Assembly: GCF_001988955.1 (NCBI RefSeq) | Contig: NZ_CP014263.1 | Location: 5,243,501 to 5,307,500, forward strand | Source: Spirosoma montaniterrae | GTDB taxonomy: Bacteria > Bacteroidota > Bacteroidia > Cytophagales > Spirosomataceae | DNA: 64,000 bases | Direction: 5' to 3' | Shown: positions 43,736 to 52,775 of the stretch, in pieces | How positions within the stretch are numbered: the first letter of the stretch is position 1 | Layout of the letters: every line of letters starts with the position of its first letter | Notes under the pieces: model-generated | Told to the model about the DNA's origin: nothing | The model's input: only the letters and a program-made list of their open reading frames with translations | The model's database searches: none | Program-made: the position numbers and the translations under genes

Positions 43736-44791
43736 GTGCAGATTATCAAGTCGGGGCAGGCACGTGGGTACAAAGACTTCGATTTTACGCATAAATACTA
43801 CTTAGCCAGTGCCGATGGTTTAGACGAGCGACAGTTACAGAAAGGCGATATTTTAATCAACTCAACGGGTGTAGGCACAGCGGGCCGGGTTACGCTTTTC
43901 GACCTCGATGGTTTGTTCGTGGCCGATAGCCACATTACTATTCTGCGCTTAGACCAGAAACGCACGTTGCCAGGCTATGTTCTTTATGCCCTCGCTCACA
44001 TTGGATTCAAGAATATTGAAGCAATGGCTAATGGTGCAAGTGGTCAGATAGAACTTCCATTATCAACCATCGAACGCATCAAAATTCCCCTTCCTCCGCT
44101 TGCTGTACAGCAGCAGATTGTGGCCGAAATAGAAGCCATTGAAGCGCAGGAAGCGGTTGATAAACAGCAGATTCAGGAATGCCGCGAGGAGATGGAGCAG
44201 GTGATGGAAAACATGCCCGGAACCCCAACGCCCGTCCGCAGTCTGGCCCAGATTAATCCGCCTAAAGATGAAGTAGCCAAACTACCCGCCGATTCGTTGG
44301 TGTCGTTTATTGACATGGCTTCGTTGAGCAACGAGGGCGGCATTACGCACAACGAAGACCGGCCTTTGTCAGCCGTTCAAAAAGGCTACACCTATTTCCG
44401 GGAGGGCGACGTATTGTTTGCCAAAATCACGCCTTGCATGGAAAATGGCAAGGGCGCACTGGCAATCGGTCTCACGAATAAAATCGGGTTTGGCAGCACC
44501 GAATTTTTTGTGATACGGCCCAACGGATTGCTGAAAGCCGAGTTGCTATACCGCTTCCTGCAACGCCGGTCGTATCGGGCAGAAGCCGAAAAAGTGATGA
44601 CGGGCGCATCGGGCCACCGGCGCGTACCAAAGACATTCCTGGAGAATACGCTGGTCAACGTTCCTTCGCCCGCTGAGCAGGAAACACTGGCAATCCAACT
44701 CCAGAATCTCGAAAATCGCATCCGGGAAGCTCAGGCTCGGCTGGCGGGCGTGGCCGGGCAGAAGGCCGAGGTGCTGAAGCGGTATCTGTAA
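43736..44791 (+). CDS. Type I-like specificity module (HsdS part of the fused enzyme)
   Basis: This frame encodes two DNA target-recognition domains, so the recognition site should be two-part. The first runs through IIKSGQARGYKDFDFT, KGDILINSTGVGTAGRV and ends with IKIPLPPLAVQQQIVAEIEAIEAQEAV, the conserved helix. The second begins LAQINPPKDEVAKLP, has YFREGDVLFAKITPCMENGKGAL and ends VNVPSPAEQETLAIQLQNLENRIREAQARL. Reading back past the GTG at 43736 the frame gives KRGKSATYSTSEV, matching the methylase end after one base is dropped. It is probably the tail of the 40882 gene, not a separate gene. Confidence 0.85.
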   Translation: MQIIKSGQARGYKDFDFTHKYYLASADGLDERQLQKGDILINSTGVGTAGRVTLFDLDGLFVADSHITILRLDQKRTLPGYVLYALAHIGFKNIEAMANGASGQIELPLSTIERIKIPLPPLAVQQQIVAEIEAIEAQEAVDKQQIQECREEMEQVMENMPGTPTPVRSLAQINPPKDEVAKLPADSLVSFIDMASLSNEGGITHNEDRPLSAVQKGYTYFREGDVLFAKITPCMENGKGALAIGLTNKIGFGSTEFFVIRPNGLLKAELLYRFLQRRSYRAEAEKVMTGASGHRRVPKTFLENTLVNVPSPAEQETLAIQLQNLENRIREAQARLAGVAGQKAEVLKRYL

Positions 44792-44803
44792 GCACGCCAT
44801 TTT

Positions 44804-45265
44804 ATGAAGCAAATCTACCCACCATTGCTGGCAGCGGGTTTTCAGGAAATTGGTCCCTGGCAGTTAGATCAGCAGTTTTTGGAGCCTTTTGGCGAAAATG
44901 AACGGCGTCTCCATTTAATAAACCGACTGCGGGTTTATCTGAACGACCTGATTAACTTAGGCATTCCACTCGAAATCTGGCTCGATGGCTCGTTTGTTAC
45001 ACGCAAACCCGAACCCGACGATGTAGATATGGTGGTTTGGGTTCAGGCAAGCGATATAGATCAACTGCCAGCGGCCCATAAACTAAAATTTCGGCTCTTG
45101 CTGATGGACCGTGACCGGGTACGAAGTTTGTATGATGTTGATGTGTACTGGGCCATCCCAACCAGCGATCACGAGCGAGAGAAATGGCAATGTATGTTTG
45201 GCTTCGACCAATCGCCTGTGCCAAAACCAAAAGGAATTTTTAAACTAACGCTGAACCATGCCTAA
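44804..45265 (+). CDS. Pol-beta-type nucleotidyltransferase (DUF6932-like)
   Basis: The 153-residue product has the minimal nucleotidyltransferase signature: GS at 62-63 in WLDGSFVTRKPEPDDVDMVVWV, with Asp73/Asp75 as metal ligands, and a third acidic strand YDVDVYW at 110-115. Length and context recall DUF6932 proteins. Members of this broad fold act as toxins or antitoxins that add nucleotides to tRNA, proteins or partners, but no substrate can be named here. It starts 12 nt after the specificity module and its stop overlaps the next start by 8 nt (ATGCCTAA), implying translational coupling with the partner at 45258. Confidence 0.75.
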   Translation: MKQIYPPLLAAGFQEIGPWQLDQQFLEPFGENERRLHLINRLRVYLNDLINLGIPLEIWLDGSFVTRKPEPDDVDMVVWVQASDIDQLPAAHKLKFRLLLMDRDRVRSLYDVDVYWAIPTSDHEREKWQCMFGFDQSPVPKPKGIFKLTLNHA

Positions 45266-46220
45266 CATCGCCCACATAGACTCTATGCTTCGTATGGCCC
45301 GGCAAACCCTCGCCGAGCGCGAGCGCGAACGGGAAACACAGCCTGATAGCTTTGCGTGGCAGTGTGCGGTTGAGTCAGCGCAGATGCACGTAGACGAACT
45401 GACACGCCAGTTGGTTGACGCCAAGAAACAGCGGGAAATAGAACTTGTTGAAATACGTCTGACTGGTAAGTTAGCCCGGTTTGGGTCGTTGCCTATGAGC
45501 GTACTGGGCCGCATTTCCACAGCTTTTGAAGAAGTATTGGTTCAGGCAGGGCGCACACTTCGGCAACAGGAAACCGTTGAAGCGATCCGTTCGCTGTTCG
45601 ACGTCCGGCTGAAGGCTGTTGCCCCTGGCTCAACTCGTCTGTTTATTACATTGCAAACAAATCCCGATTTATTTGGTGATAGTCTGGCCGAAACCTGTCT
45701 GACGCATACATTTAACCTGCTGAAAGTAGAAACGCCCGTTGAAGCCCAAACGCAGGTACGTAAGGTTGGCCGTAAAGGCACACAACAGCTATCGAAACTA
45801 CTAAAAGTTTTAGATGAGAATTATCTGGAAGCGCATGTAAACTGGCAGTCGCCAACGGATAAATTTTTTACCTGGGAAGGCAAATTGGGTCGTATTCGAG
45901 AGTTAAGCCAAACCTTCGATAGAATCGTGGCAAACGAGCCGGAAGAAGTGGCCGTAGAAGGTACAGTTTACACTGAAAGTATTCGCAAACGCTTTGAGGT
46001 GCAGGATGCATCAGGCTTCATTTATGGCGGATCAGTCCCCGATTCGTTGATGAATTCGCTAACTGCGCTTCGTGTAGGCGAACCTTGCCGGGCCATATTG
46101 TTAGAGACGATACATGAAAACCCGACCACAGGTCAGCAGCAAAAATTATATCAGTTAAAGTACATTGCGCCATTGCCAGCACAGTCAACACTACAGCCCA
46201 CACAGCTATCACTTTTTTAA
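45258..46220 (+). CDS. Unknown partner of the nucleotidyltransferase
   Basis: I do not recognise a characterised family. The 320-residue soluble protein has an N-terminal helical, probably coiled-coil region (residues about 8-70, rich in Arg/Glu, with LAERERERE), a middle domain beginning LTGKLARFGSLPMSVL and including GSTRLFITLQTNPDLFGDSLAETCL, and a beta-rich C-terminal part (VAVEGTVYTESIRKRFEV, RAILLETIHE, LYQLKYIAPL) that looks like a small barrel. It ends in a Gln/Leu-rich tail. No HEPN RxxxxH motif and no nuclease triad is visible. It overlaps the nucleotidyltransferase gene and is followed closely by purU. Confidence 0.7.
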   Translation: MPNIAHIDSMLRMARQTLAERERERETQPDSFAWQCAVESAQMHVDELTRQLVDAKKQREIELVEIRLTGKLARFGSLPMSVLGRISTAFEEVLVQAGRTLRQQETVEAIRSLFDVRLKAVAPGSTRLFITLQTNPDLFGDSLAETCLTHTFNLLKVETPVEAQTQVRKVGRKGTQQLSKLLKVLDENYLEAHVNWQSPTDKFFTWEGKLGRIRELSQTFDRIVANEPEEVAVEGTVYTESIRKRFEVQDASGFIYGGSVPDSLMNSLTALRVGEPCRAILLETIHENPTTGQQQKLYQLKYIAPLPAQSTLQPTQLSLF

Positions 46221-46223
46221 TTG

Positions 46224-47081
46224 ATGACCCCTCCCGACAAACACATTCTTCTGATGGATGGCCCCGATAGTAAGGGGCTTATTTACCACGTAACGGGCGT
46301 TCTGTATCGGCACGGCCTGAACATCATTCACAATGATGAGTACGTTAGCCCCAATGGTCAGTTTTTTATGCGTACTGAGTTTGAATCTGCTCCAGACGTT
46401 ACGTTCGACAGCGCGGCCTTACTGTCGGAATTAAACACCGCCCTGCCAAATGCCGAAGGTATTACGTTCCGGCTGAACCCGAAACGGAAGAAAAACATAG
46501 TGGTATTGGTCACGAAAGAACACCACTGTCTCGGCGATTTGCTGATCCGGTATGCCTTCGATGAGTTAGATGCTGATATTCTGGCCGTTGTGAGCAATTA
46601 TAACCACCTGCAACCGTTAGTCAGCAAGTTTGGAATCCCGTTTCACTACGTCTCACACGAAGGTCGCAGCCGCGAAGAACATGAAGAGGCTATCCTACGA
46701 ACGCTTTCTATTTATGAGCCGGAGTATTTGGTGCTGGCAAAATACATGCGCGTGCTGACATCCGATTTTGTGAACCGTTTTCCGAATCGGATTGTCAACA
46801 TTCACCACTCGTTTTTACCTGCGTTCGTCGGAGCCAGCCCCTACCGGCAGGCGTATGAGCGGGGTGTAAAAATCATCGGTGCCACAGCCCATTTCGTGAA
46901 TAACGACCTCGATGAAGGACCGATTATTGCCCAGAACGTAAAGGAAGTTGACCACCGGCACACCGCCAGCGATATGGCTACCGAAGGCCGCGACGTCGAG
47001 AAAATCGTGCTGTCGCAAGCGTTGAAGCTGGTTTTCAACGACCGCGTATTCATCGCTGGAAATCGGGCGATTGTGTTGTAG
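46224..47081 (+). CDS. purU: Formyltetrahydrofolate deformylase
   Basis: PurU splits 10-formyl-THF into formate and THF, balancing one-carbon units. The 285-residue product has an N-terminal ACT domain (ILLMDGPDSKGLIYHVTGVLYRHGLNII) and a formyltransferase-like domain with VLVTKEHHCLGDLL, KYMRVLTSDFV, IVNIHHSFLPAFVGASPYRQAYERGVKIIGATAHFV and DEGPIIAQNV; the catalytic Asn-His-Asp set is present. The ATG at 46224 is preferred to a TTG one codon before. It begins right after the unknown partner gene. Confidence 0.95.
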   Translation: MTPPDKHILLMDGPDSKGLIYHVTGVLYRHGLNIIHNDEYVSPNGQFFMRTEFESAPDVTFDSAALLSELNTALPNAEGITFRLNPKRKKNIVVLVTKEHHCLGDLLIRYAFDELDADILAVVSNYNHLQPLVSKFGIPFHYVSHEGRSREEHEEAILRTLSIYEPEYLVLAKYMRVLTSDFVNRFPNRIVNIHHSFLPAFVGASPYRQAYERGVKIIGATAHFVNNDLDEGPIIAQNVKEVDHRHTASDMATEGRDVEKIVLSQALKLVFNDRVFIAGNRAIVL

Positions 47082-47082
47082 G

Positions 47083-47805
47083 TCAGCACAGGCTACACAC
47101 CGCCCGAATCTTCTCCTCGTCGGCTTCTATCCGTTCATACTCCCCCGGCACTGCCGAGGCCATCGAAACCGCAGCCTGACGAAACAACATTCCGCTTTCA
47201 TTTCGCTGACTGCCACTGAGGTGCAGCGCGTCGACGCCCGCTTCGCGCAGTCGGGTAGCGTTCTGTGCGTTTACGCCCGCCCCGCCCATGATTTCGATGC
47301 GCCCGGCTGCCTGCTTTACCAACTGCCGTAAAATGGGCAAACCCGCTTCGGCGGTGGGTTGCTGCCCCGATGTCAGGATGCGAGCGGCACCGGTACGGAT
47401 AACGGCTTCGAGTGCTTCGAGCGGGTCGCGGGTCATATCGAAGGCGCGGTGGAACGTAACGGGCAGCGGGTGAGCTAATTCAACCAACTGGCGGGTTCGG
47501 ATTTCGTCGACGGTGCCAGTAGCGTTCAGAATGCCCAGCACGACGCCATCGGCACCGAACGAACGAGCCAGTTCAATGTCGGCCTGCATTACCATAAATT
47601 CAGTGTCTGAATAAAGAAAATCGCCCCCGCGTGGCCGAATCATGACGTATAGCGGTATAGTGAGGTACTGCCGGGCGAGCTGAATCAGGCCCGCACTGGG
47701 CGTGGTTCCACCCTCGGCCATGCCGCCACAGAGTTCGATACGCCCGGCCCCGGCGCGTTGAGCCGTCAGACACGATTCGAGCGAATAAGCGCAGACTTCA
47801 ACCAT
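47083..47805 (-). CDS. cutC: CutC family protein
   Basis: CutC is a TIM-barrel protein linked to copper handling in some bacteria, though the biochemical role is unclear. The 240-residue product starts VEVCAYSLESCLTAQRAGAGRIELCGGMAEGGTTPS and has IPLYVMIRPRGGDFLYS, VTFHRAFDM, ILTSGQQPTAEAG and IEIMGGAGVN, all typical. It is convergent with purU (1-nt gap) and divergent from the DUF2795 gene. Confidence 0.93.
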   Translation of the reverse strand: MVEVCAYSLESCLTAQRAGAGRIELCGGMAEGGTTPSAGLIQLARQYLTIPLYVMIRPRGGDFLYSDTEFMVMQADIELARSFGADGVVLGILNATGTVDEIRTRQLVELAHPLPVTFHRAFDMTRDPLEALEAVIRTGAARILTSGQQPTAEAGLPILRQLVKQAAGRIEIMGGAGVNAQNATRLREAGVDALHLSGSQRNESGMLFRQAAVSMASAVPGEYERIEADEEKIRAVCSLC

Positions 47806-47898
47806 TTTTTACTTGAGTTCAAACAATCATAAAACTACGGCGTTATTCGCCTGAATCCCGGTTAATTATCGCAACGTAACATTTTTGCAGAAAATAGC

Positions 47899-47926
47899 TT
47901 GGATATTAACCATTTTTTTACTTTTG
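47899..47926 (+). promoter_or_regulatory. Promoter of the DUF2795 gene
   Basis: TTG at 47899-47901 is followed after 17 nt by TACTTTTG at 47919-47926, a full match to the Bacteroidota consensus, 41 nt upstream of the ATG at 47968. Confidence 0.6.
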
Positions 47927-47967
47927 CACCCTCATTCAGAAAGAGTCATTTAAATACGCAACACACT

Positions 47968-48189
47968 ATGTACTGGACACTTGAACTTGCTTCTTACCTG
48001 GAAGATGCACCCTGGCCTGCTACCAAAGATGAACTGATTGATTACTCGATTCGGTCGGGTGCTCCGCTGGAAGTGGTCGAAAACCTTCAGGAGCTTGAAG
48101 ATGACGGTCAGCCTTACGAAAGCATCGAAGAAATCTGGCCCGACTATCCAACCAAAGACGACTTTTTCTTTAATGAAGACGAGTATTGA
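47968..48189 (+). CDS. DUF2795 family protein
   Basis: A 73-residue acidic protein (MYWTLELASYLEDAPWPATKDELIDYSIRSGAPLEVVENLQEL, then ESIEEIWPDYPTKDDFFFNEDEY). The pattern of a short helical repeat with VxxxLxxLxD matches DUF2795 proteins, whose role is unknown. The longer frame starting at 47899 overlaps the promoter, so I use the ATG at 47968. It is monocistronic with its own promoter and terminator. Confidence 0.85.
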   Translation: MYWTLELASYLEDAPWPATKDELIDYSIRSGAPLEVVENLQELEDDGQPYESIEEIWPDYPTKDDFFFNEDEY

Positions 48190-48254
48190 TTTGTAGTCAT
48201 TTCTTGTCGTTGGTACTCGCCTGGGGTACATACGGCTTTATCGGGTAATTCTGC

Positions 48255-48302
48255 AAAACAACAATCCCTCATTCATTAGAGAGTGAGGGATTGCTGTTTT
48301 TA
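48255..48302 (+). terminator. Terminator after the DUF2795 gene
   Basis: A long stem (AAAACAACAATCCCTCA at 48255-48271 against 48284-48300, with one mismatch region) ends in TTTTTA. It lies 65 nt beyond the stop and can serve susD from the other side. Confidence 0.8.
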
Positions 48303-48334
48303 GTATAGGTTATTCTTGAACGTGACTGTTCAGG

Positions 48335-49717
48335 CTATCGGGTTTTTACGTATTCGTCCCAATTGATTTCGGCCTGTGGACGGGCAAGTTGCTGGAAGAT
48401 GCTGCCCCGGTCGAACGTAACGTCGACGTTTTGGGCGTTCAGGCGGTTGTACCGGCGTAAATCGACCCAGCGGTGGCCCCAGGGTTCGGCCCAAAGCGAA
48501 TACCGACGCTGAAATAAAATCTCGTCGATCAGCGCGTCGCGGGTAGTAGCTCCGGCATATTGACTAATGCCTGCTGCCGTGCGAATCCGGTTGATGTTGG
48601 CAACGGCCTGCGCCGTATTGCCCAATTGCGCGTTGGCTTCAGCCGCCAGCAGCACCAACTCTTCGTTGCGGAAAAACTTAACCTCCGACGTATTCAGCGG
48701 ATACCGGCGATCCTGATACTGACCAGACAACGGCGTTCCGTCAGACGTAACGGTTACGGGGGCGGTTCGGCGAAAAAACTTGGTTCGCACCCGCAGGTCT
48801 CCCGCCAGCGTATCGCGCAGCACCGACGGATGCACCACCATCAGCGTATTGACATTGGCATTCAGCACAAAAAATAGCGGATTGAACGCATCGGGCGGAG
48901 CACCGTAGGTATGCGCCGGGCCTTGATTCAGATCGCCCGTGAGGCTGTAGAACGAGCCGCTGAGCGCATCGAGCGTACCCTGCCAGTCTTGCCGGTAGGC
49001 CGATAGCCGGGCGGCAATGGCGCGGTTCAGTTGCCGGATGCTGGCAATGGTAGAAAACCCATTGTTGGTAAAGCCCGACGTAAGCCGCATCGGAAACGCG
49101 CCCGTTCCGGCATTACCCAGTTCCTGATTGGCTTCATCGAGTAGTCCTTTGATGCGGGTCAGCGACTCGGCGTAGGGCAAAAACGGGCCGGGATTGAGCG
49201 GGTCTTTTACGTCGAAGCGCAGGCCGTTCTGAAACTGTCCGTTGGCAATAATCATGTACTGATACGCCTGGATAGTTTTAGCGAAACCTGATAGGGCGTT
49301 CTTTTCAGGATCGGTCAGCGAACCAGTATTGCGTGCGGCATCGAGTAAAATATTCGCCTGTAGAATAGCCGTGTACGGGTTCTGGTACGAGGCCAAGTAG
49401 CCAAACATATTAACGTTGGCCGTGCGTCCGCTCATGCCGAGCCAGTCGGTTTGCCAGCGCGGGTCCGATGCGTTCAGATACCACAGTTCGCGGCCTAAAC
49501 TACCGAAAAGCATCGTGATAGTGAACACATAATCGCGGTGACGTGCCTCTAATCCGGTAACCAAGTTCTGTACCTGACTACGCGACGCATTGCTGCCTAC
49601 ACTCGCCAGCGACGGGTTGTTGGGGTCAATGGCAGGTTCGAGTTCTACCACTGAGCAGCCGGAGATTGCCCCCGACAGGCCAGCCGTAATAAGTATATAT
49701 AAGATCGTCTTTTTCAT
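48335..49717 (-). CDS. SusD/RagB family outer-membrane lipoprotein
   Basis: SusD-type lipoproteins cap the SusC channel and bind glycans or peptides. The 460-residue product has a lipoprotein signal (MKKTILYILITAGLSGAISGC), then SusD features: VTGLEARHRDYVF, SYQNPYTAILQANILLDAA, FAKTIQAYQYMIIANGQFQNGLRFD, and the C-terminal helix bundle with NEELVLLAAEANAQLGN, NRIRTAAG and WAEPWGHRWVDLRRYNRL. It starts 10 nt after the susC stop. The start is the ATG at 49717. Substrate is unknown and no enzyme gene is adjacent. Confidence 0.93.
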   Translation of the reverse strand: MKKTILYILITAGLSGAISGCSVVELEPAIDPNNPSLASVGSNASRSQVQNLVTGLEARHRDYVFTITMLFGSLGRELWYLNASDPRWQTDWLGMSGRTANVNMFGYLASYQNPYTAILQANILLDAARNTGSLTDPEKNALSGFAKTIQAYQYMIIANGQFQNGLRFDVKDPLNPGPFLPYAESLTRIKGLLDEANQELGNAGTGAFPMRLTSGFTNNGFSTIASIRQLNRAIAARLSAYRQDWQGTLDALSGSFYSLTGDLNQGPAHTYGAPPDAFNPLFFVLNANVNTLMVVHPSVLRDTLAGDLRVRTKFFRRTAPVTVTSDGTPLSGQYQDRRYPLNTSEVKFFRNEELVLLAAEANAQLGNTAQAVANINRIRTAAGISQYAGATTRDALIDEILFQRRYSLWAEPWGHRWVDLRRYNRLNAQNVDVTFDRGSIFQQLARPQAEINWDEYVKTR

Positions 49718-49727
49718 GTTTCCCTGA

Positions 49728-52700
49728 TTAAAACTCAACTACCAAATGCCCGAAGAAACGACGCTGCGTAGGGTACGGCGCAATATCGACGCCCGACGCT
49801 ACAGCCTGAATACCAAACGTTGACGTTTCGGGATCGTAGCCGAAATAGTTGGTGAACGTAAGCGGGTTTTGCGCCGAAGCCCCAATGCGTACCCGCGAAA
49901 TTTTGTTGTTGAACACCTTGCTCAACGCCGTAGTCGGAACGGTGTAATACAGAGCTACTTCACGCAAACGAACGTAGCTCGCATCCTGCACCCAACGGTC
50001 GGCACCATTGTGGGGTGGTATCCCGCGCCGACGGCCTTCGGGCACGCCATTGGGTACGTCGGCTCCGTTGAACCAGCCCGGCGTTGTACCGCCCGAATCC
50101 GACAGAAACTGCGTCAGGTTAATGTTATCTCCGCCTTCTTTCCAGTGCCACAAAAAGTTCAGGTCGAAGTACTTGAAGAAGTTAATCTCGTTCTGCCACG
50201 ACATCTGAAAACGCGGTTGGTTGTCGCCCAGCCGGAACGCGCCGGTGCGGATGCCGTCGGTCAGCAAAGGCGTATCATTGGGGTCGGGTGTACCGTCGGG
50301 AAGTCGGCGTTGTGGGCGCGTGCCTACGATGGTGGTGGGCGAGAAGCCTTCCTGATACAGGAACGTGCCGAGCGTAGTTCCGAACGCCCCGGCGTTGTAG
50401 GCCGGAATGCCTAATTGCCGCAGCAGAATCCGGTTTTGCCACCACAACACCCGCGTCGACCAGCGGAGGTTTTCGGTCTGTACGGGCGTGGCTCCCAGCG
50501 AGAGTTCCCACCCTTTGTTGCTTAACCGGGCCAGATTGCTCGGCACCGTGGCGAAACCCGATGCGGGCGAGAGAGCTAAGTTCTGAATGTTGTCGCGGGT
50601 TTCTTTGTCGTAGTACGTCGCTTCAACCTGAATGCGGTTGTTGAACAGGCCAAAATCAAGCCCCATTTCTAATTCAGACGCCCGCTCGGGCAGAATATTT
50701 ACCTCGCCCAGCGCAGTTGAGGCCACCGAACCCAGAATACCGCCCACTACCTGCGGGTTCAGGGCCGAGAACGTAGCACCAAAGTTGGGTACGCCCGCCG
50801 TTTCGCCGTAAGCTATGCGCGGTTTAAACTGCGAGAATACATTGCCGATAGCCGAGTTGCGGAAGAAATCGAAGTTGCCGACATTAACGGCCAGCGACGC
50901 TTTTGGGAAGTAGAAGAACTGGTTGGCGTTACCAATCAATGTCGATTTATCGCCCCGAATACCCACCGTAGCAATCACCTTATCGTCCCAGTTAGCTTCC
51001 TGTTGGGCAAACCAGCCAATATCGGTCACATTCTGAAATCGCTGGTCGAAAATCTCCTGAATCTGGCTCTGCCGCAGGTTTACCTGCCCACCAACCAGGC
51101 CCCGGGCGCGGGTCAGCAGCCGGTCTTCGCGGAAAAATAGCCGCACCATGCCCACCTGCGAGTTCAGATTTACCTTGCCGATGTTCCAGTTATACACCAA
51201 CGCTCCCTGCAAGTTGGTATTTACGTTTTCGGTTTTGCCCCAGATTACGTCGCCGGGATTGCCCTGCGCCCGCTGAAACTGCAAATCTTCGGGCAGATAC
51301 ACCTGCGTAGTGTTCTGTGTGAAATCTAAGCCGCCCTGCGCCACAAACTTCAGTAGTGACTGCTCCGATTTATAAATATTAGCCGTTAGATTGAACGACT
51401 GAATGAAGCGGTTGACCCGTGAGTTATTGATGCCTCTCTCGGTAACGGCAACCGGATTTTCAGCAAAATACGGGTTGTCGGGGTAGCGGCCCGTGGTGGG
51501 GTCGGCAAATAGGTTGAAGTAGTTGGGCACGTAGGCAATGTTGTAGCCGATACTGGCACCCGTATTGTTCTGATTGCCCGTAAAACCCCGGTCGGTAACA
51601 CTGTTGATGTAGTTGGAGCCAACCGACAGCGTAATGTCGTTCGTAATTTTCTGATCGACGTTGGCCCGGATTGAGTACCGTTTGAAACCCGTTCGGCGAA
51701 TGATACCTTTTTCGTCGGTAATTGCCCCCGAAACAAAGAATTTGGTACGTTCATTGCCACCCGAAATGCCGAGCCGCGTATTCGAGAGCGGGGCCGTATT
51801 GCCATAAAAATATTTTTCGTAATCCCAGGTTTGGCCGTTAGCTGCCCGGAAACGGTCGAGTTCGGTTTGCTGCCGCGCTGCCGGGAAAAATGTCCTGATT
51901 TTAGCCTCGCTCCAGTTATCGACACCCAGCAGCCGTTGCGGAATAGCCGCGCCATAATCCTGCGCAAACGATACCTTCGTTCGGCCCGACGTACCGCGTT
52001 TGGTGGTGATGATGATTACCCCGGCGTTGGCCCGCGTTCCATAAATGGCAGCCGCCGATGGCCCTTTCAGCACCTCGATGTTTTCAATGTCATTCGGGTT
52101 AATATCTGACAGGCGGTTGGATGCATCATCCTGATTCTCAATAGCCGATGCGCCCGTTACGGTGCCCCGCCCGGAGCGGTTAGTGTTGTTGTTGATATAC
52201 ACCCCGTCTACAATATACAGCGGCTGCGACGCGCCCACGAGCGACGAAATACCGCGCAACTGCACCGACGTGCCGCCACCCGGTGCTCCGCCGTTAGTGT
52301 TGATGTTTACGCCCGGCAGTTTGCCGTATAGCGCGTTGTCGGTGGTTTGAATCTGCGTAGTGCCAAGCAGTTGCTGCGCCGAAATCGTGCTGACCGCATT
52401 GGCAAGATTGCTTCGTTTTATGCTCGATGCCAGACCCGTTACGACTACTTCTTCAAGGTTGTTGATCGTTTCGGTCAGTGAAACATCGAGCGTTGTTGCG
52501 CCCCTGACATCGACGCTGCGAGTGGTAAAACCGACTGCCGAAAAAACAAGCGTAGCCGGACCATTCTGCCGGGTAGTGATCTGGAAGGTGCCGTTGGCAT
52601 CGGTCACGCTGCCGATGTTGGTGCCTTTGATGGCTAAGTTCACGCCCGGCAAAGCCTGTCCCGAAGGATCGGTTACTTTACCCCGGATGCTGTACTGCGC

Positions 52701-52775
52701 CAGTGCTGCCGACGAACTCAGCAGACCCAGTAAACAGACAAACCATCGAAGTTGTTGTTTGTCGAAATGTACCAT
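49728..52775 (-). CDS. SusC/RagA family TonB-dependent transporter
   Basis: The 1015-residue receptor imports a large nutrient through the outer membrane with TonB energy. It has a signal peptide, a carboxypeptidase-like domain (IRGKVTDPSGQALPGVNLAIKGT), the SusC box near LEEVVVTGLASSIKR, a plug with LRGISSLVGASQPLYIVDGV and GPSAAAIYGTRANAGVIIITTKRG, then the barrel ending in an aromatic-hydrophobic pair (LVVEF). It pairs with the susD gene 10 nt downstream. No sigma/anti-sigma pair is beside it. Confidence 0.95.
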   Translation of the reverse strand: MVHFDKQQLRWFVCLLGLLSSSAALAQYSIRGKVTDPSGQALPGVNLAIKGTNIGSVTDANGTFQITTRQNGPATLVFSAVGFTTRSVDVRGATTLDVSLTETINNLEEVVVTGLASSIKRSNLANAVSTISAQQLLGTTQIQTTDNALYGKLPGVNINTNGGAPGGGTSVQLRGISSLVGASQPLYIVDGVYINNNTNRSGRGTVTGASAIENQDDASNRLSDINPNDIENIEVLKGPSAAAIYGTRANAGVIIITTKRGTSGRTKVSFAQDYGAAIPQRLLGVDNWSEAKIRTFFPAARQQTELDRFRAANGQTWDYEKYFYGNTAPLSNTRLGISGGNERTKFFVSGAITDEKGIIRRTGFKRYSIRANVDQKITNDITLSVGSNYINSVTDRGFTGNQNNTGASIGYNIAYVPNYFNLFADPTTGRYPDNPYFAENPVAVTERGINNSRVNRFIQSFNLTANIYKSEQSLLKFVAQGGLDFTQNTTQVYLPEDLQFQRAQGNPGDVIWGKTENVNTNLQGALVYNWNIGKVNLNSQVGMVRLFFREDRLLTRARGLVGGQVNLRQSQIQEIFDQRFQNVTDIGWFAQQEANWDDKVIATVGIRGDKSTLIGNANQFFYFPKASLAVNVGNFDFFRNSAIGNVFSQFKPRIAYGETAGVPNFGATFSALNPQVVGGILGSVASTALGEVNILPERASELEMGLDFGLFNNRIQVEATYYDKETRDNIQNLALSPASGFATVPSNLARLSNKGWELSLGATPVQTENLRWSTRVLWWQNRILLRQLGIPAYNAGAFGTTLGTFLYQEGFSPTTIVGTRPQRRLPDGTPDPNDTPLLTDGIRTGAFRLGDNQPRFQMSWQNEINFFKYFDLNFLWHWKEGGDNINLTQFLSDSGGTTPGWFNGADVPNGVPEGRRRGIPPHNGADRWVQDASYVRLREVALYYTVPTTALSKVFNNKISRVRIGASAQNPLTFTNYFGYDPETSTFGIQAVASGVDIAPYPTQRRFFGHLVVEF

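Noticed and set aside
45258..46220. HEPN toxin identity for the nucleotidyltransferase partner
   Set aside because: No RxxxxH motif is found in a suitable helix, and the protein is longer than usual HEPN partners.
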